Origin: Bacillota bacterium
Lineage (GTDB): Bacteria; Bacillota; Clostridia; Acetivibrionales; DSM-1351
NCBI GenBank assembly: GCA_023415305.1
Contig: JAEZKZ010000031.1
Location: 7,952 to 71,951, forward strand
Direction of reading: 5' to 3'
DNA length: 64,000 nucleotides
Position numbers and translations under genes: made by a program. Shown piece by piece: positions 44,801-54,510 of the stretch; position 1 is the first letter of the stretch, and each line of letters starts with the position of its first letter. Under the pieces are notes generated by a model. The model did no database searches. It had not been told where the DNA came from and saw only the letters and a list, made by a program, of their open reading frames with translations.

Positions 44801-45602
44801 AAAGCTCCAGCAAGCCAGTCAGCTTATCTGAATCCTCATAAAATACTGGAAGGTATTTCTCCAGACCGACTGCGTACTTCAAGCTGCTACAGGCTGTTTC
44901 AAGGATGGATTTAAAACCCTCAAGCCGAAGGCCAGCCGTACTTATTATTACCCTTCCCCATTCAGTACTGCCAAAATCTCTTGTAATGCCTGGATTAAAA
45001 TATTCGGTCTGCTCAAGCAGCCATTGTTCCGGCCAAGGATAACTCTGTATATAACTGTAAATATTCAGAACCATTTCCTGAAGCTTCTCATCATCTCGGT
45101 TTGTTCCATAAGCTTCAAGTAAATCAAAGAAAGCCTGATTGTTTTCCTCATCCTCATATATTTCTTCAAAGAGCTCATTCAGTGTTTCAAGCTTCATAAG
45201 AGAGGCTTCGGTTTCATCAAGTATCCTGAAATTCGGATCAATATCAATACTCTGAAAATTATTTCTGATAACCTCAAGACAAAAAGAATGTATCGTTGTA
45301 ATAGAAGCCTTGTTTAATAATGCCAGCTGCCTGTTAATATTCCTTGAGGCTTTTTTTTCGTCTATTGCTTTTGAAATTGCAGCACCTATTCTCTCACGCA
45401 TTTCAGTTGCAGCAGCATTTGTAAAGGTCACCACAAGCAGAGAATCGATATCAATAGGATTTCTATCGTCAATAATTTTTTGTATAATTCTTTCTACAAG
45501 GACAGCAGTCTTTCCAGCCCCTGCAGCTGCTGCAACCAGCAGATTGCAGTCCTTTTCCCATATGGCAGCCTGCTGCTCTTTTGTCCAATTTGTGTCAGCC
45601 AT
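41808..45602 (-). CDS. addA: ATP-dependent helicase/nuclease subunit A
   Basis: 1264 aa. UvrD-like SF1 helicase fused to a RecB-type nuclease; with AddB it processes double-strand breaks for RecA. N-terminal WTKEQQAAIW (Q motif), Walker A AAAGAGKTAVLVERI, TFTNAAATEMRERI (Ia), EILVDEYQDGNMVQ (II), VGDVKQSIYRFRQAKPELF (III), MSIHKSKGLEFPVVFVSGC (V), RILYVALTRAREKL (VI). The C-terminal nuclease has LLQGVIDCYF and LVLIDYKTDYV with catalytic Asp and Asp-x-Lys. Starts 17 bp after addB ends; one operon. Confidence 0.96.
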   Translation of the reverse strand: MADTNWTKEQQAAIWEKDCNLLVAAAAGAGKTAVLVERIIQKIIDDRNPIDIDSLLVVTFTNAAATEMRERIGAAISKAIDEKKASRNINRQLALLNKASITTIHSFCLEVIRNNFQSIDIDPNFRILDETEASLMKLETLNELFEEIYEDEENNQAFFDLLEAYGTNRDDEKLQEMVLNIYSYIQSYPWPEQWLLEQTEYFNPGITRDFGSTEWGRVIISTAGLRLEGFKSILETACSSLKYAVGLEKYLPVFYEDSDKLTGLLELFNAGNSGREPLDSQGEYGYVNWDEIYNYLSNYEFGRLPNCGKEADKQLQEQVKKTRDEIKTYIKGLKDEVFFQKSEEIISDLKQMYPLLECLSGLVVEFEKRYSSRKRMKAAVDFNDLEHFCLKILTEVNENGKPAPSPVAAAYKDKFSEILVDEYQDGNMVQEIIINMLSREDRGNPNVFMVGDVKQSIYRFRQAKPELFMKKYNSYSSVSDGLYRKIQLFKNFRSRKEVVDGVNFIFEQIMSESVGELDYDEKEKLNPAAIFPDNLEKNFIVGGDVELHLVETSSVQSYEDDLEDEEEQAGDIEEEEILDNIQKEARMVAARINALMQPDKDGRSFCVYDRLLSRYREVQYKDIVILLRTTKNWTEVFCEELSRFGIPVFADTGSGFFKTPEIQVILSLLQIIDNPYQDIPLLSVLRSQIANFTTEDLAELRLSDRKAPLFEALRLLADSPSETSCKAVEFLERLEKWRAMSMYMSTHKLIWQLYNETGYFSIVGAMRDGERKQANLRILFERALQFEKTSYKGLFNFINFIDKLKTSKGDMGSAKVLGENDNVVRMMSIHKSKGLEFPVVFVSGCGKKFNFQDMYKSILLHQELGFGPDFVDHRRRIKYPSVPKLAIAQKVRFETLSEEMRILYVALTRAREKLILTGAVNSIEKAAAKWLSVAGIKQHKFPAHEMAKAQNYLDWICPAVMRHENALGLRLAGGTGVDVEMPEVGKESLWTVYIRKNDYIKVTPMLEGEGEEKEDGFNLKDWLENSNSCDKSTAIEIIRRLSWKYPYIKMTEFPSKFSVTEIKRFFNLNDEGEDRTVLKHTGIRKPTFLQEKKGLSPAEKGTVLHFVMQHLDLKDRNIKNQLEDLVERHLITRQQADSVSIRKITGFMESDIYRRITAAKKVYKEIPFNLELPYTELYDGQNEQINSEDTILLQGVIDCYFEEDGELVLIDYKTDYVEPGNSEKVKARYEIQLSYYSRALEKLTGMKVKDRYIYLFSTGELLEI

Positions 45603-45619
45603 AATTCCATAGCCTCCTG

Positions 45620-48600
45620 TTATTTATCGGGATAACTTTGTTCCAAGATGTCAAACATAAGCTTCCAAACTTCATCATTTTCCCTGTCATGAAGTTGCTT
45701 AAAGCTGTTTTCATTCTGTGTCAGATCAAACTGGCAGATTGAGGAGTAGCTGCAATACTGACAGGAGGTTATTTTTTTCTTTTTATAAGGTTTTATGGGC
45801 ACATTGCCCTTCATAATTTCAGTACACAAATCCTTAAGCAGCTGCTTAACATAACCCCTTAAAACGGTGAACTGTTCCAGGGTAGCCACAGAAGACTTTC
45901 CAAGTGTATCACCCTTATTTATCCTTGCAGGAATAATCATTGAACTGCCTTCAATTTCATTGTCCATATGCTTGATCAGCTGAACATCTGCAAGCAGCAA
46001 GCCCTTCATTTTCAGTTTTTTCATGATAGAAGCTTCGACTTCTTCAGGGGTAATTGCTCCTGAGCCCCTGACTATGGGGTCGTCCAATTTGAAATACAGC
46101 ATACCGCCCGGATACACGCTGCCTTCGGTTTCCCTTTCTGAGTTCTCCCATAGGGCATCCATATAGGTTATAAGCTGCATCTGCAGGCCGTAGTAAACGT
46201 CACTAAGCCTGAAATCCTTCTGACCCGATTTATAGTCTATAATTCTTAAATAGGTTCCGTCTTTGGTTTTAAGGGCATCCACCCTGTCTATCCGACCAAC
46301 CAGGGTTATTTTTTCTCCTGAATCCAATTCTATGGTTATGGGAGGAAACTTACCTCCTTCGCTGAAATCAACCTCGTAGCCTATGGGCTCAAAGCTGCTC
46401 CTCCTTATATGCTCTGCGATAAGCCATACTGCTCTGGTAACAACTCTTTTGAGTCGTACAGTCAAAGCTCTGAACCTCTTTGAGCCTCCCAATATGGTGT
46501 TTCTCATATTATGAAGCTGGCTGTCCACTATTTGTGATACCTGCTCAGCACACCATTCCTTTGTAAACGCCCGCCAGGAAATCTCCTGTTCCTCCACCAT
46601 TTTTGAGAATCTTTCGATAATGGAATGCATAAAGGTACCCACATCAGGCGGGCTCAGCCGGTATATTCTGCGCTCCCTTGCACCGAGACCGTATTGTACG
46701 TAATAGGCAAAGGGACAGGAGGTATACTTTTCCAGTCTGGATACGCTGGAATATGCATTGCTGCCATATAGCAGTCGTACCTTCTCCTTGCTTACCGGGA
46801 GCGCAATATTCTTGTATTTGAAGGCATTGCCCATCAATTCGCACTTCAGCTTCCACTCAGGCTGAGCTGAGTACCACTCATATACGGCCCGCCAGAGCGG
46901 ACTTATTTCAGCACCGTTATTTCTGTCTCTGAGAGCCAGTACAAGATGATTAAACACCGGCTGAGGTGAAGTGATAAGGTCAACATACTCCTCTGAATTT
47001 ACCGGCTTAATAAGATTACTTTTCCAGCTCACCTGTGGGAACAGCTTTTTTATTCTGGAAATAATTATTGAAGGCCTCATGGTTTTTCCTTCATGATCGG
47101 CGATGGGCCAGCTCACCCTCAAATATTTCTTAGGTGTTGTCAAAGCTCTGTAAATAAGGTTTTGCTCATCAAATACCTGTGTTTTTGTATCGCTGGCCAG
47201 CTCGATTCCCTTACTGTTGAGTACAAGTCTGTCCGCGTCTGAAAGAATTCCTTCGTTCATTCCTGTTGACGGAAATATTCCGTCATTTGTACCCAGTATA
47301 TATAAAGCTTTTATTTCATGACTCTTAGAATGCTCAACACTGCCTACAAGGACTTGATCCAGAGAAACGGGTATTGTAGAAATTTTATACTCTGCCAAAC
47401 CTATTTTTAGAATATTGGTAAATCCCTCAATTCCGATTGTATCCTCCCCAAGTACCTCTACCACCTGATCAAAAACATCCATAAGAGTATTCCAGACTTG
47501 TTCATATTCAGATGCAAGTCTGAGCTTTCCTGTTTGATTAAAGAACTCTATGTATTGCTCTATCTTTTGATCTACACCAAGTTCTATCAGGTAATCATAC
47601 AGACACGTGCAAAAATCAGCTGCTTTTCTTCTTCCTCTGGTTTTTTCCCTGAAACGTAGGAGAGGCTCGCAAATCAGTTTTCGGGTTTCATTTATTTCAA
47701 AAAGCAGCTGATCTGTTTCGTTGTCAAGCCTATCCTCAGGCAACAACTCCGGAGTCATGGTCCAATCTGCATTTTGAGTCCATTTTGATCCCCTGATCCC
47801 ACAGGCCAGAACATAATTCTCAATTTTATCTACTATATTCTTATCAAAATCCAGCAGACCGGATTTTAAATATCTGAAAACCGACTCATAGGACCAATTA
47901 TCAATAAATATTTCAAGCATGGACAGAACAAGCCTGATAAGCGGATGATTTGAAATTTCAGCCTTTGAGTCGATAAAGCAAGGAATTTCATACTCTTCAA
48001 AAATCGCTTCCATAAGTTCCTGATAGCCTGCAAGATTTCTTGTTACCACAGCTATATCCTTATATCTGAGACCGTTATCCCTGCACTGCCTGATAATATC
48101 CCTGGCACATTCTTCTATTTCGGTGTATATATTAATTGCTTCAAAAAGTTCTATATCCTGTGTCGGTTTTGGAAAAGCCCTGTAGGGATGCTCAAAATAA
48201 TTCTCCTCAAGACTGGCAAGCTCCTCACTGTTCTTGAATCTGGGAGAAGCTTTTTCACAGCATTGTACCGGCGGAAGTACATTCACAAGATTAGCTCGGG
48301 CAATATTTATAAACTTTCTGTAAGTTTTTTTTGCAGAATAGAAGACATCAGACAAATCTGAATTCTCATCCTCCAGAACATCGGTACACATGGCAATATA
48401 GACCATACTCGCCTTGCCCATCAGTTTTGAAATTACCTCAAACTCTTGGGGAGTAAAGCCTGAAAAGCCATCAATCCAAATTTCTGCATCATCGTACATA
48501 TTTGTACTGTCAAGTTTCATTGATAAAAGCGTCAGTTCGTCGTCTGCATCTCTGTAACGAGCGGACAATAATTCTTCGAATTTTGAATATATAAGCTTGA

Positions 48601-49075
48601 TTTCTGATATCTTTTTATGAAGATAAGAATCTCCTTCAATACTTTTGAGAATATTCTCCAAGTCACCGGGATGAATATTGTACCTCTTTAATTCGGTTAT
48701 AAGACTTGAAATAGTATTAACAAATCCTTGACAGCCTGCTGACTTGTGAAAAATGGCAAAATCATCCTTCATTCTATTCAGTATATTAAAAAGAAGCATG
48801 CACTTTCCTGCGGGGTGAATATGCGGATATGTTATTCCACCTACTTCGTTAAGGACACGGTAGGCCATTCTTCGGAAACTTAAAACTTCAGTCTTAAGAA
48901 TCCCACCTGTTTCCAGAACCTTTATCAGATCATACTCGGCCTGATAGGTATATTGCTCCGGAACAAGCAACACCAGACGTTTCGAGTTATCCTCAGCTAT
49001 TTTTGATTTTATTTGATTCAAGCAATGAAAGGATTTTCCAGAGCCTGCTCGTCCATATATAAATTGAAGGCTCAT
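45620..49075 (-). CDS. addB: ATP-dependent helicase/nuclease subunit B
   Basis: 1151 aa. Inactivated helicase-like N-terminus with a Walker A motif (IYGRAGSGKSFHCL), then a C-terminal PD-(D/E)XK nuclease (LVGRIDRVDAL, LRIIDYKSGQKDFRL). Four cysteines for the Fe-S cluster are visible: CPFAYYVQYGL and the CQYCSYSSIC cluster near the C-terminus. AddB scans for Chi and degrades the 5' strand. First gene of addBA; a CPBP protease gene lies upstream on the same strand. Confidence 0.95.
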   Translation of the reverse strand: MSLQFIYGRAGSGKSFHCLNQIKSKIAEDNSKRLVLLVPEQYTYQAEYDLIKVLETGGILKTEVLSFRRMAYRVLNEVGGITYPHIHPAGKCMLLFNILNRMKDDFAIFHKSAGCQGFVNTISSLITELKRYNIHPGDLENILKSIEGDSYLHKKISEIKLIYSKFEELLSARYRDADDELTLLSMKLDSTNMYDDAEIWIDGFSGFTPQEFEVISKLMGKASMVYIAMCTDVLEDENSDLSDVFYSAKKTYRKFINIARANLVNVLPPVQCCEKASPRFKNSEELASLEENYFEHPYRAFPKPTQDIELFEAINIYTEIEECARDIIRQCRDNGLRYKDIAVVTRNLAGYQELMEAIFEEYEIPCFIDSKAEISNHPLIRLVLSMLEIFIDNWSYESVFRYLKSGLLDFDKNIVDKIENYVLACGIRGSKWTQNADWTMTPELLPEDRLDNETDQLLFEINETRKLICEPLLRFREKTRGRRKAADFCTCLYDYLIELGVDQKIEQYIEFFNQTGKLRLASEYEQVWNTLMDVFDQVVEVLGEDTIGIEGFTNILKIGLAEYKISTIPVSLDQVLVGSVEHSKSHEIKALYILGTNDGIFPSTGMNEGILSDADRLVLNSKGIELASDTKTQVFDEQNLIYRALTTPKKYLRVSWPIADHEGKTMRPSIIISRIKKLFPQVSWKSNLIKPVNSEEYVDLITSPQPVFNHLVLALRDRNNGAEISPLWRAVYEWYSAQPEWKLKCELMGNAFKYKNIALPVSKEKVRLLYGSNAYSSVSRLEKYTSCPFAYYVQYGLGARERRIYRLSPPDVGTFMHSIIERFSKMVEEQEISWRAFTKEWCAEQVSQIVDSQLHNMRNTILGGSKRFRALTVRLKRVVTRAVWLIAEHIRRSSFEPIGYEVDFSEGGKFPPITIELDSGEKITLVGRIDRVDALKTKDGTYLRIIDYKSGQKDFRLSDVYYGLQMQLITYMDALWENSERETEGSVYPGGMLYFKLDDPIVRGSGAITPEEVEASIMKKLKMKGLLLADVQLIKHMDNEIEGSSMIIPARINKGDTLGKSSVATLEQFTVLRGYVKQLLKDLCTEIMKGNVPIKPYKKKKITSCQYCSYSSICQFDLTQNENSFKQLHDRENDEVWKLMFDILEQSYPDK

Positions 49076-49135
49076 AGCTTATTTACTCCTTTAATTTTTA
49101 ATTCGATTTTTTGCTTGCATATATTTTTAAGGTTA

Positions 49136-50086
49136 TTAACCGGTAACCTTAAGAGTTTTGTCAGTTTTTCCAATTATAAACACTGCAATTATGTAGAATA
49201 ATATTGCAGTTATAAGTGATGAGACAAAGCCTGCTACAGGATTCAATTCAGAGGTAAAAAATATTGTATTGGTTGGCAAAACACTGTCGGGATAACTGAC
49301 AATTATAAAGCAGAACAGATTGTTAACCGCATGAACACCTACAGCAGCCTCGAGAGAATTTGTTCTGATTGTTATCATAGCCAGCATCACTCCATATATA
49401 AAATAGTTCAGAACCATACAAATTGTGCTGAACACACCAAGCTCACTCGCAGCATAAATCTCAGGATTTGCAAGATGCGGAAGTGTAAAAATTACGCCGG
49501 AAATAACCGAAAGGACAAGTCCGTTCTTTATTTTAAGTCCGAAGCTCTGTATCACATAACCCCTAAATACAATTTCCTCTGCAGTAGTCTGAATTGGAGT
49601 CATGATTAAAATCACTGGTAACATTACCCAGAATTTATCAGGATCAAAAGATACCGAGTATGTTTCTGAATTGAATATATAATCAACTCCTGTACCAATA
49701 AACAGTAATATTCCAAACACACCAAAGCCAATCCAAAAATTTAACCATTTTATTTTTCCTCTATAATTAAAAACTGTTCCCAAAGGTCTATTGTGTATAA
49801 ATTTAATCGCTATAACAGCACCGGCAAGCATGCAATAAATAGACAAATTTGAAAATATAAAATTTGGAATCGGGCCAACATATTTATCAATAAACCCCAT
49901 CGGATCAGTCTCCATAATAGGATCAAAAAGGGTATCCCGATTTGTAACCATAGTATATATAATCGGAATTGAGGCTATTATGCCACCGATTATTAAATAA
50001 AAATATAATATAACCGCAGCTGATGAAACAAACCTTGATGTCTTTATATTACCGTGTTTAGCAAGTTCCTGATATTTAGTTATCAA
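49136..50086 (-). CDS. CPBP-family intramembrane metalloprotease
   Basis: ~316 aa, eight or so helices. Family (Abi/CAAX-like) motifs: TTAEEIVFRGYVIQ (EExxxR), FTLPHLANPEI (His), HAVNNLFCF (HxxxN), forming the intramembrane active site. The longest frame starts at GTG 50113, but the only ribosome-binding site (AGGAGG) lies inside it, 9 nt before TTG 50086, which I take as start. Substrate unknown; relatives act in prenyl-protein processing, bacteriocin immunity or signalling. Confidence 0.82.
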   Translation of the reverse strand: MITKYQELAKHGNIKTSRFVSSAAVILYFYLIIGGIIASIPIIYTMVTNRDTLFDPIMETDPMGFIDKYVGPIPNFIFSNLSIYCMLAGAVIAIKFIHNRPLGTVFNYRGKIKWLNFWIGFGVFGILLFIGTGVDYIFNSETYSVSFDPDKFWVMLPVILIMTPIQTTAEEIVFRGYVIQSFGLKIKNGLVLSVISGVIFTLPHLANPEIYAASELGVFSTICMVLNYFIYGVMLAMITIRTNSLEAAVGVHAVNNLFCFIIVSYPDSVLPTNTIFFTSELNPVAGFVSSLITAILFYIIAVFIIGKTDKTLKVTG

Positions 50087-50309
50087 TGATTTAATCCTCC
50101 TAAAACCAATCACATTAACCTATTAATTATAACATTTTGTAACGAGCTTTTAAATGATTTAATTGGTTAACCCTTTTTGCAGTTACCACATTATTACAAA
50201 AGTAAATTTATTATTCAATAATTTTTGGGTATATTAATTATAGAATAAATCATAAAATAATGCGAAAATTAATTTATGCCAAAATAGATTCAACTATTGG
50301 AGGTAGTAT

Positions 50310-51227
50310 ATGTACGATATAATAATCGTTGGAGGCGGACCGGCGGGCTATTCTGCAGCCCTATACAGCTCAAGAGCCAAGTTTGACACACTTGTAATAG
50401 AAAGGATGTTCACAGGGGGGCAGATGGCCACAACAGATGTTATGGAAAATTATCCAGGTTTTGAAGAACCTATTGGTGGCTCTGACCTGGCCCTGAGAAT
50501 GGAAAATCAGGCGAGAAAATTCGGTACTGTTGTTCTTAATGACGAAGTAATTGAACTTGATCTGAATTCAAAGATAAAGGTCGTCAAAACACATAATAAC
50601 ACTTATGAGTGTAAGGCACTTATATTATGTATGGGTGCATACCCGAAAATGCTTGGTCTTGACAAGGAGGAAGCCTTCAGGGGAGCCGGTGTCTCCTATT
50701 GTGCTGTGTGTGACGGAGCCTTTTACAAAAATAAAACAGTTGCCGTGGTTGGTGGAGGTGACACTGCTGCAGAAGATGCCTTGTATCTGGCAAGATTTTG
50801 TCCCAAAATCTATCTTATCCACAGAAGAGACAGCTTAAGGGCTACAAAAATTCTGCAGGATGAATTATTCTGCAATAAAAAAATTGAATTGGTATGGGAT
50901 TCAGTTGTCGAAGAAATTATAGGTGAGCATGGAGTTGAGGGATTAAAACTAAGAAATCTGAAATCAAACGTAAGCTCTCAAATAGATGTTGACGGGCTAT
51001 TCATTGCAATTGGCTTAAATCCCAACATTTCCTTAATTAATGGAAAAATACAGCAAAGCCCGGAAGGATATATTATTACTAACGAGAGAATGCAGACAAA
51101 CATTCCGGGAGTTTTTGCCGCAGGAGATATCCGTCAAAAGTTTTTAAGGCAGGTTATTACTGCAGCTTCTGACGGAGCAACAGCCTCCTACTCAGCAGAG
51201 CTGTACATTACTGAGACCAAATGGTGA
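50310..51227 (+). CDS. trxB: Thioredoxin reductase
   Basis: 305 aa flavoprotein. FAD loop VGGGPAGYSAALY at the N-terminus, redox centre CAVCDGAFY, NAD(P)H loop VVGGGDTAAEDALY, HRRDSLRA, and the C-terminal FAD motif GVFAAGDIRQK. It transfers electrons from NAD(P)H (HRR favours NADPH) to thioredoxin. GGAGGT precedes ATG 50310. No trxA is adjacent. Followed by a CBS protein on the same strand. Confidence 0.93.
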   Translation: MYDIIIVGGGPAGYSAALYSSRAKFDTLVIERMFTGGQMATTDVMENYPGFEEPIGGSDLALRMENQARKFGTVVLNDEVIELDLNSKIKVVKTHNNTYECKALILCMGAYPKMLGLDKEEAFRGAGVSYCAVCDGAFYKNKTVAVVGGGDTAAEDALYLARFCPKIYLIHRRDSLRATKILQDELFCNKKIELVWDSVVEEIIGEHGVEGLKLRNLKSNVSSQIDVDGLFIAIGLNPNISLINGKIQQSPEGYIITNERMQTNIPGVFAAGDIRQKFLRQVITAASDGATASYSAELYITETKW

Positions 51228-51297
51228 AACCTTCCGCGATTTTTTTAAATTTATTCGGGAATTATAATCATGAATTCTTAAAAGAAAGGGTGATTAT

Positions 51298-51723
51298 ATG
51301 AAAGTTAGAGACGTAATGACCAAAAACGTTGCTTATGTAAATCCCGCAGCAAATGTTGCTGAGACAGCACAGCTCATGCAGCAGCATAACGTAGGATCTA
51401 TCCCTGTTTGTGATCAGAGTGGTGTTGTAGGTATTATTACCGATAGAGATATAGTTGTAAGAACTGTTGCAACCGGTAAAAATCCTCAACAGACACCTGT
51501 AACCGAAGTTATGACTACTGGTGTGGCATGTGTTTCTCCTGATATGGATATGCACGATGTTGCCCAGAAAATGTCTACAAGTCAGATACGAAGAGTTCCT
51601 GTTATTGAGAACAATAACCTCGTTGGAATTGTAGCCCTTGGTGATGTGGCTGTTGATGCAAAATATTATACTCAAGTTGCTGATACGCTTCAGAATATTT
51701 CGACACCCTCAAGACCGCAGTAG
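51298..51723 (+). CDS. CBS-domain protein
   Basis: 141 aa consisting of two CBS domains (VRDVMTKNVAYVNPAANVAE; TEVMTTGVACVSPDMDMHDV; each ending in IPVCDQSGVVGIITDRDI or RVPVIENNNLVGIVALGDVA). A Bateman module that binds adenine nucleotides; function in the cell unknown. AAAGGGTG precedes ATG 51298. 70 bp after trxB, probably co-transcribed, then a strong terminator. Confidence 0.9.
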   Translation: MKVRDVMTKNVAYVNPAANVAETAQLMQQHNVGSIPVCDQSGVVGIITDRDIVVRTVATGKNPQQTPVTEVMTTGVACVSPDMDMHDVAQKMSTSQIRRVPVIENNNLVGIVALGDVAVDAKYYTQVADTLQNISTPSRPQ

Positions 51724-51750
51724 TCTGCTTTTAAGATAATAAAATAATAC

Positions 51751-51785
51751 GAGGCCGACATTTTTGTCGGCCCCTTTTATTTTTA
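51751..51785 (+). terminator. Terminator of trxB-CBS transcript
   Basis: GGCCGAC, loop ATTTTT, GTCGGCC then CCTTTTATTTTT. Confidence 0.88.
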
Positions 51786-53567
51786 AATGCTTGGGGTTAC
51801 TATTTCTATCTCAGCACCAATATTTTTGTAGTCAACAGTATGAGTAACATTCAATTCCATACCTGAACCATCTAGTTCCATAGCAGCATTGATTTTAGTT
51901 AACTGTTTGATAATATGACCGTTACTGTTAACATAAACATCAATCTTCATGTTAAAGCCCTTGTTATAAATGTCCTCCATTGTCACGCCTTCACCAAGGA
52001 GGTCTGAAGGTATTAAAGCATTCAACATTTCTGTGTCGGCTTTAACTTCATACTTGTTTACCTCTCCACCATTTATTAAAGCCTTTCCTGCAAAGTATAT
52101 CTTCATCTTTCCATAGGAATCAAGCATTTTTTGTGTTTCTTCTTTATCTGCTTCATAATCAAAATACATTATACCCTGTTCAAGAGCTTCTTCCTCAGAA
52201 ACAATACTCCATATGCCGGATTTCAGATTTTTTGTATATATTTTTTGACCGACTTTTATAACATTAAATTGATTGGAAACTTCTCCATATTGAGGATCAA
52301 ATGTGGTAACTTTAGTATTCGAAGTTGATTTAGAACCGTTGTTTACTCCTTCCATAATATAGCTTAGGCCCATCAGTTCTTCATAGTTTGATGTCTCAAC
52401 CATGGACATTTCCATACTTGACTGGTATTCTCCCTTATAATCAAGTAGCTTCATAAATGCGTTGTAAAGTGCAGGATTATTTACTGAGGATGCATCTTTT
52501 ATTACAATAAGGTTTGTTTTTTCATTCATTTGGATAGTCATACTCATGGCAGAAGTAACTGCTTTTGCCGGTACTAGAACTGCTTGGCCGGATACCTTTG
52601 GTGCTGCTGCAAGAGTTATGGCGTAAGCCCCGGTACTGGATTCTTCAAAGGGATTCCCAGTACCGGTATAATTAACATATGCAGTTCTATTATTAATACC
52701 TAGATATATGTTTTTATCTCCGACAGAGTTTTTTACCAGAACTCTGTTCTTAGCCTCATCTACAGTTACACTAACTCCCATGTGCACAAAAGCTTCGACA
52801 GGTATGAGAATTTCTCCGTTTTCAAGAACAAAAGTTTCGGTCAACTTTATAACATCTCCGTTAAATGATATCAAAGGCTTTCTCAAACTGTCGGCTGCCT
52901 GATGAATTCTTTCACTGTTATTAATAAAGTTATGTAAAATAACTGCTATCTGTTCTTTTGTAGCCTTTCCTGCCGGAGAAAAAGTATTTGAACTGGTTCC
53001 GCTCATTATACCATTTGAAACTGCAAATTGGATAGAAGGTTTTGCCCATTCCGACATATTCTCTTCATCAACGAATTTAGTTAACGCATTCAGACCCTGC
53101 TCTGCAAGAACCGCTTCTTTTGATATAGACAGGTAGTTCATAATTATTGAAGTTACCTGTTCTCTGGTACTCAGGGAATTGACTCCGAACTTGCCGTTTC
53201 CTATACCGCTTATGATACCTGCTCGGCTGGCAGCCTCAACATAAGCGTAAGCCCAGTGCTTGGCAGGAACGTCACTAAAGGTAGGAGTTTCAGGTAAATT
53301 AGTTATATCAATATTCAACACTTTTACTATTATAGTTACCAATTCTGCCCTGCTGATTTTTTTACCGGGGTTAAAATAACCATATTGGTCTCCACTGATT
53401 ACTTTATTGCTCACCATCCACTGTACAGCTTCTTTTGCATAAGCTGAAGCCATAGAAAGGTCCTTTATGCCCTCAGCCTGCACAGGTGAAGCACCTGCCA
53501 TTACTCCGGCAGATAAAACAGCTACTGTAATTATTTTTATCACTTTGCCCACTAACTTTGCCCGCAT
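51783..53567 (-). CDS. S-layer homology protein with copper-amine-oxidase N-terminal-like domain
   Basis: 594 aa. Signal peptide 1-31 (ending PVQA). Three SLH repeats: AKEAVQWMVSNKVISGDQYG, HWAYAYVEAASRAGIISGIG and WAKPSIQFAVSNGIMSGTSS, which attach to pyruvylated wall polymer. Next a copper-amine-oxidase N1-type dimerisation domain (ILIPVEAFVHMGVSVTVDEA, VLVPAKAVTSAMSM). The last ~220 residues resemble lipoprotein-like DUF domains (GQKIYTKNLKSGIW, INGGEVNKYEVKAD). GAGGTG precedes ATG 53567. Cell-surface location is well supported; function is not known. Confidence 0.88.
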   Translation of the reverse strand: MRAKLVGKVIKIITVAVLSAGVMAGASPVQAEGIKDLSMASAYAKEAVQWMVSNKVISGDQYGYFNPGKKISRAELVTIIVKVLNIDITNLPETPTFSDVPAKHWAYAYVEAASRAGIISGIGNGKFGVNSLSTREQVTSIIMNYLSISKEAVLAEQGLNALTKFVDEENMSEWAKPSIQFAVSNGIMSGTSSNTFSPAGKATKEQIAVILHNFINNSERIHQAADSLRKPLISFNGDVIKLTETFVLENGEILIPVEAFVHMGVSVTVDEAKNRVLVKNSVGDKNIYLGINNRTAYVNYTGTGNPFEESSTGAYAITLAAAPKVSGQAVLVPAKAVTSAMSMTIQMNEKTNLIVIKDASSVNNPALYNAFMKLLDYKGEYQSSMEMSMVETSNYEELMGLSYIMEGVNNGSKSTSNTKVTTFDPQYGEVSNQFNVIKVGQKIYTKNLKSGIWSIVSEEEALEQGIMYFDYEADKEETQKMLDSYGKMKIYFAGKALINGGEVNKYEVKADTEMLNALIPSDLLGEGVTMEDIYNKGFNMKIDVYVNSNGHIIKQLTKINAAMELDGSGMELNVTHTVDYKNIGAEIEIVTPSI

Positions 53568-53754
53568 TTGTCACCTCATAATATTATTAATCTGCAATAC
53601 TCTTCTCATATTATCAAGATTACTTATGCTGTACTAGCTGTAATTGTTACCATTAGCGACATTACATCAAGGACTATAAAAATATGGAGAGGATCTATAG
53701 TGAATATTCAGCTGTATATACGAAAAATTTATTGATTTATTACAGATTACTTAA

Positions 53755-54510
53755 TCATTTGGTATATATCAACACCGCATCTCTCAGGAACTCCGCTGCC
53801 CCCTCCTGAATTTTGTCATAGTATTGTTTAAAGCGTTCATCACCAACATACATCTGAGCCACTCCAGCATGGGCTTCCTTGCTGTAGCTGCTCCAAGAAT
53901 AGGAAAGCCATTGGCGGTGCAGGTCGGCTGCTTTCTGTCCGAGGATCCCGGATGGATCTCCTGTTTCCATTGCTGCCTTCAAGGTTTCATTTACTTCCTG
54001 ACCAAGCTTTTCAAACTGTTGATATTGCTCCTCTGTCATTTTCAGTAGTTTATTATTGGAATCATTTACTGCTTTATCGCCATACTTTTCTCTACTCTCC
54101 CTACCGTATTTATTCTCATTTTCATTTACCAGTTTATGTTTAAAGCCTTCAAATTTCTCTTTATCAGTCATTTTAAGTCTCCCTTCTTCTGCCTTTAAGG
54201 TTTTTTCAATATTGGCCAGCAATAGATCTATTTGTTTTCTTTTTGCCAGAAGCTTTATCCGATGATCTTTTAAAGCTTCATTTCTATTATAATCCGGTTG
54301 GGATATTATTTCTTTTATGTCTTCCAGACTAAGCTCCAACTCTCTGTAGAAGAGAATTTGCTGTAATCTGTCAACCTCGTTCTGACCATAGATTCTGTAT
54401 CCTGAAGAATTAATTCTTGCCGGCTTTAGAATACCTATTTCATCATAGTACCTTAGAGTTCTGGTGCTAATATCAGCAAGTGCTGCAAGTCTTTTTACCG
54501 TATATTCCAT
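53755..54510 (-). CDS. MerR-family regulator with TipAS effector domain
   Basis: 251 aa. N-terminal MerR HTH (YTVKRLAALADISTRTLRYY then YDEIGILKPARINSSGYRIY), long coiled-coil (~75-115), and C-terminal TipAS antibiotic-recognition domain (MTEEQYQQFEKLGQEVN, LHRQWLSYSWSSYSKEAHAG, MYVGDERFKQYYD). Such regulators bind thiopeptides and other drugs and activate their own promoter. It lacks a good ribosome-binding site; its start lies inside an upstream 20-codon ORF that has one, suggesting coupled translation. Confidence 0.88.
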   Translation of the reverse strand: MEYTVKRLAALADISTRTLRYYDEIGILKPARINSSGYRIYGQNEVDRLQQILFYRELELSLEDIKEIISQPDYNRNEALKDHRIKLLAKRKQIDLLLANIEKTLKAEEGRLKMTDKEKFEGFKHKLVNENENKYGRESREKYGDKAVNDSNNKLLKMTEEQYQQFEKLGQEVNETLKAAMETGDPSGILGQKAADLHRQWLSYSWSSYSKEAHAGVAQMYVGDERFKQYYDKIQEGAAEFLRDAVLIYTK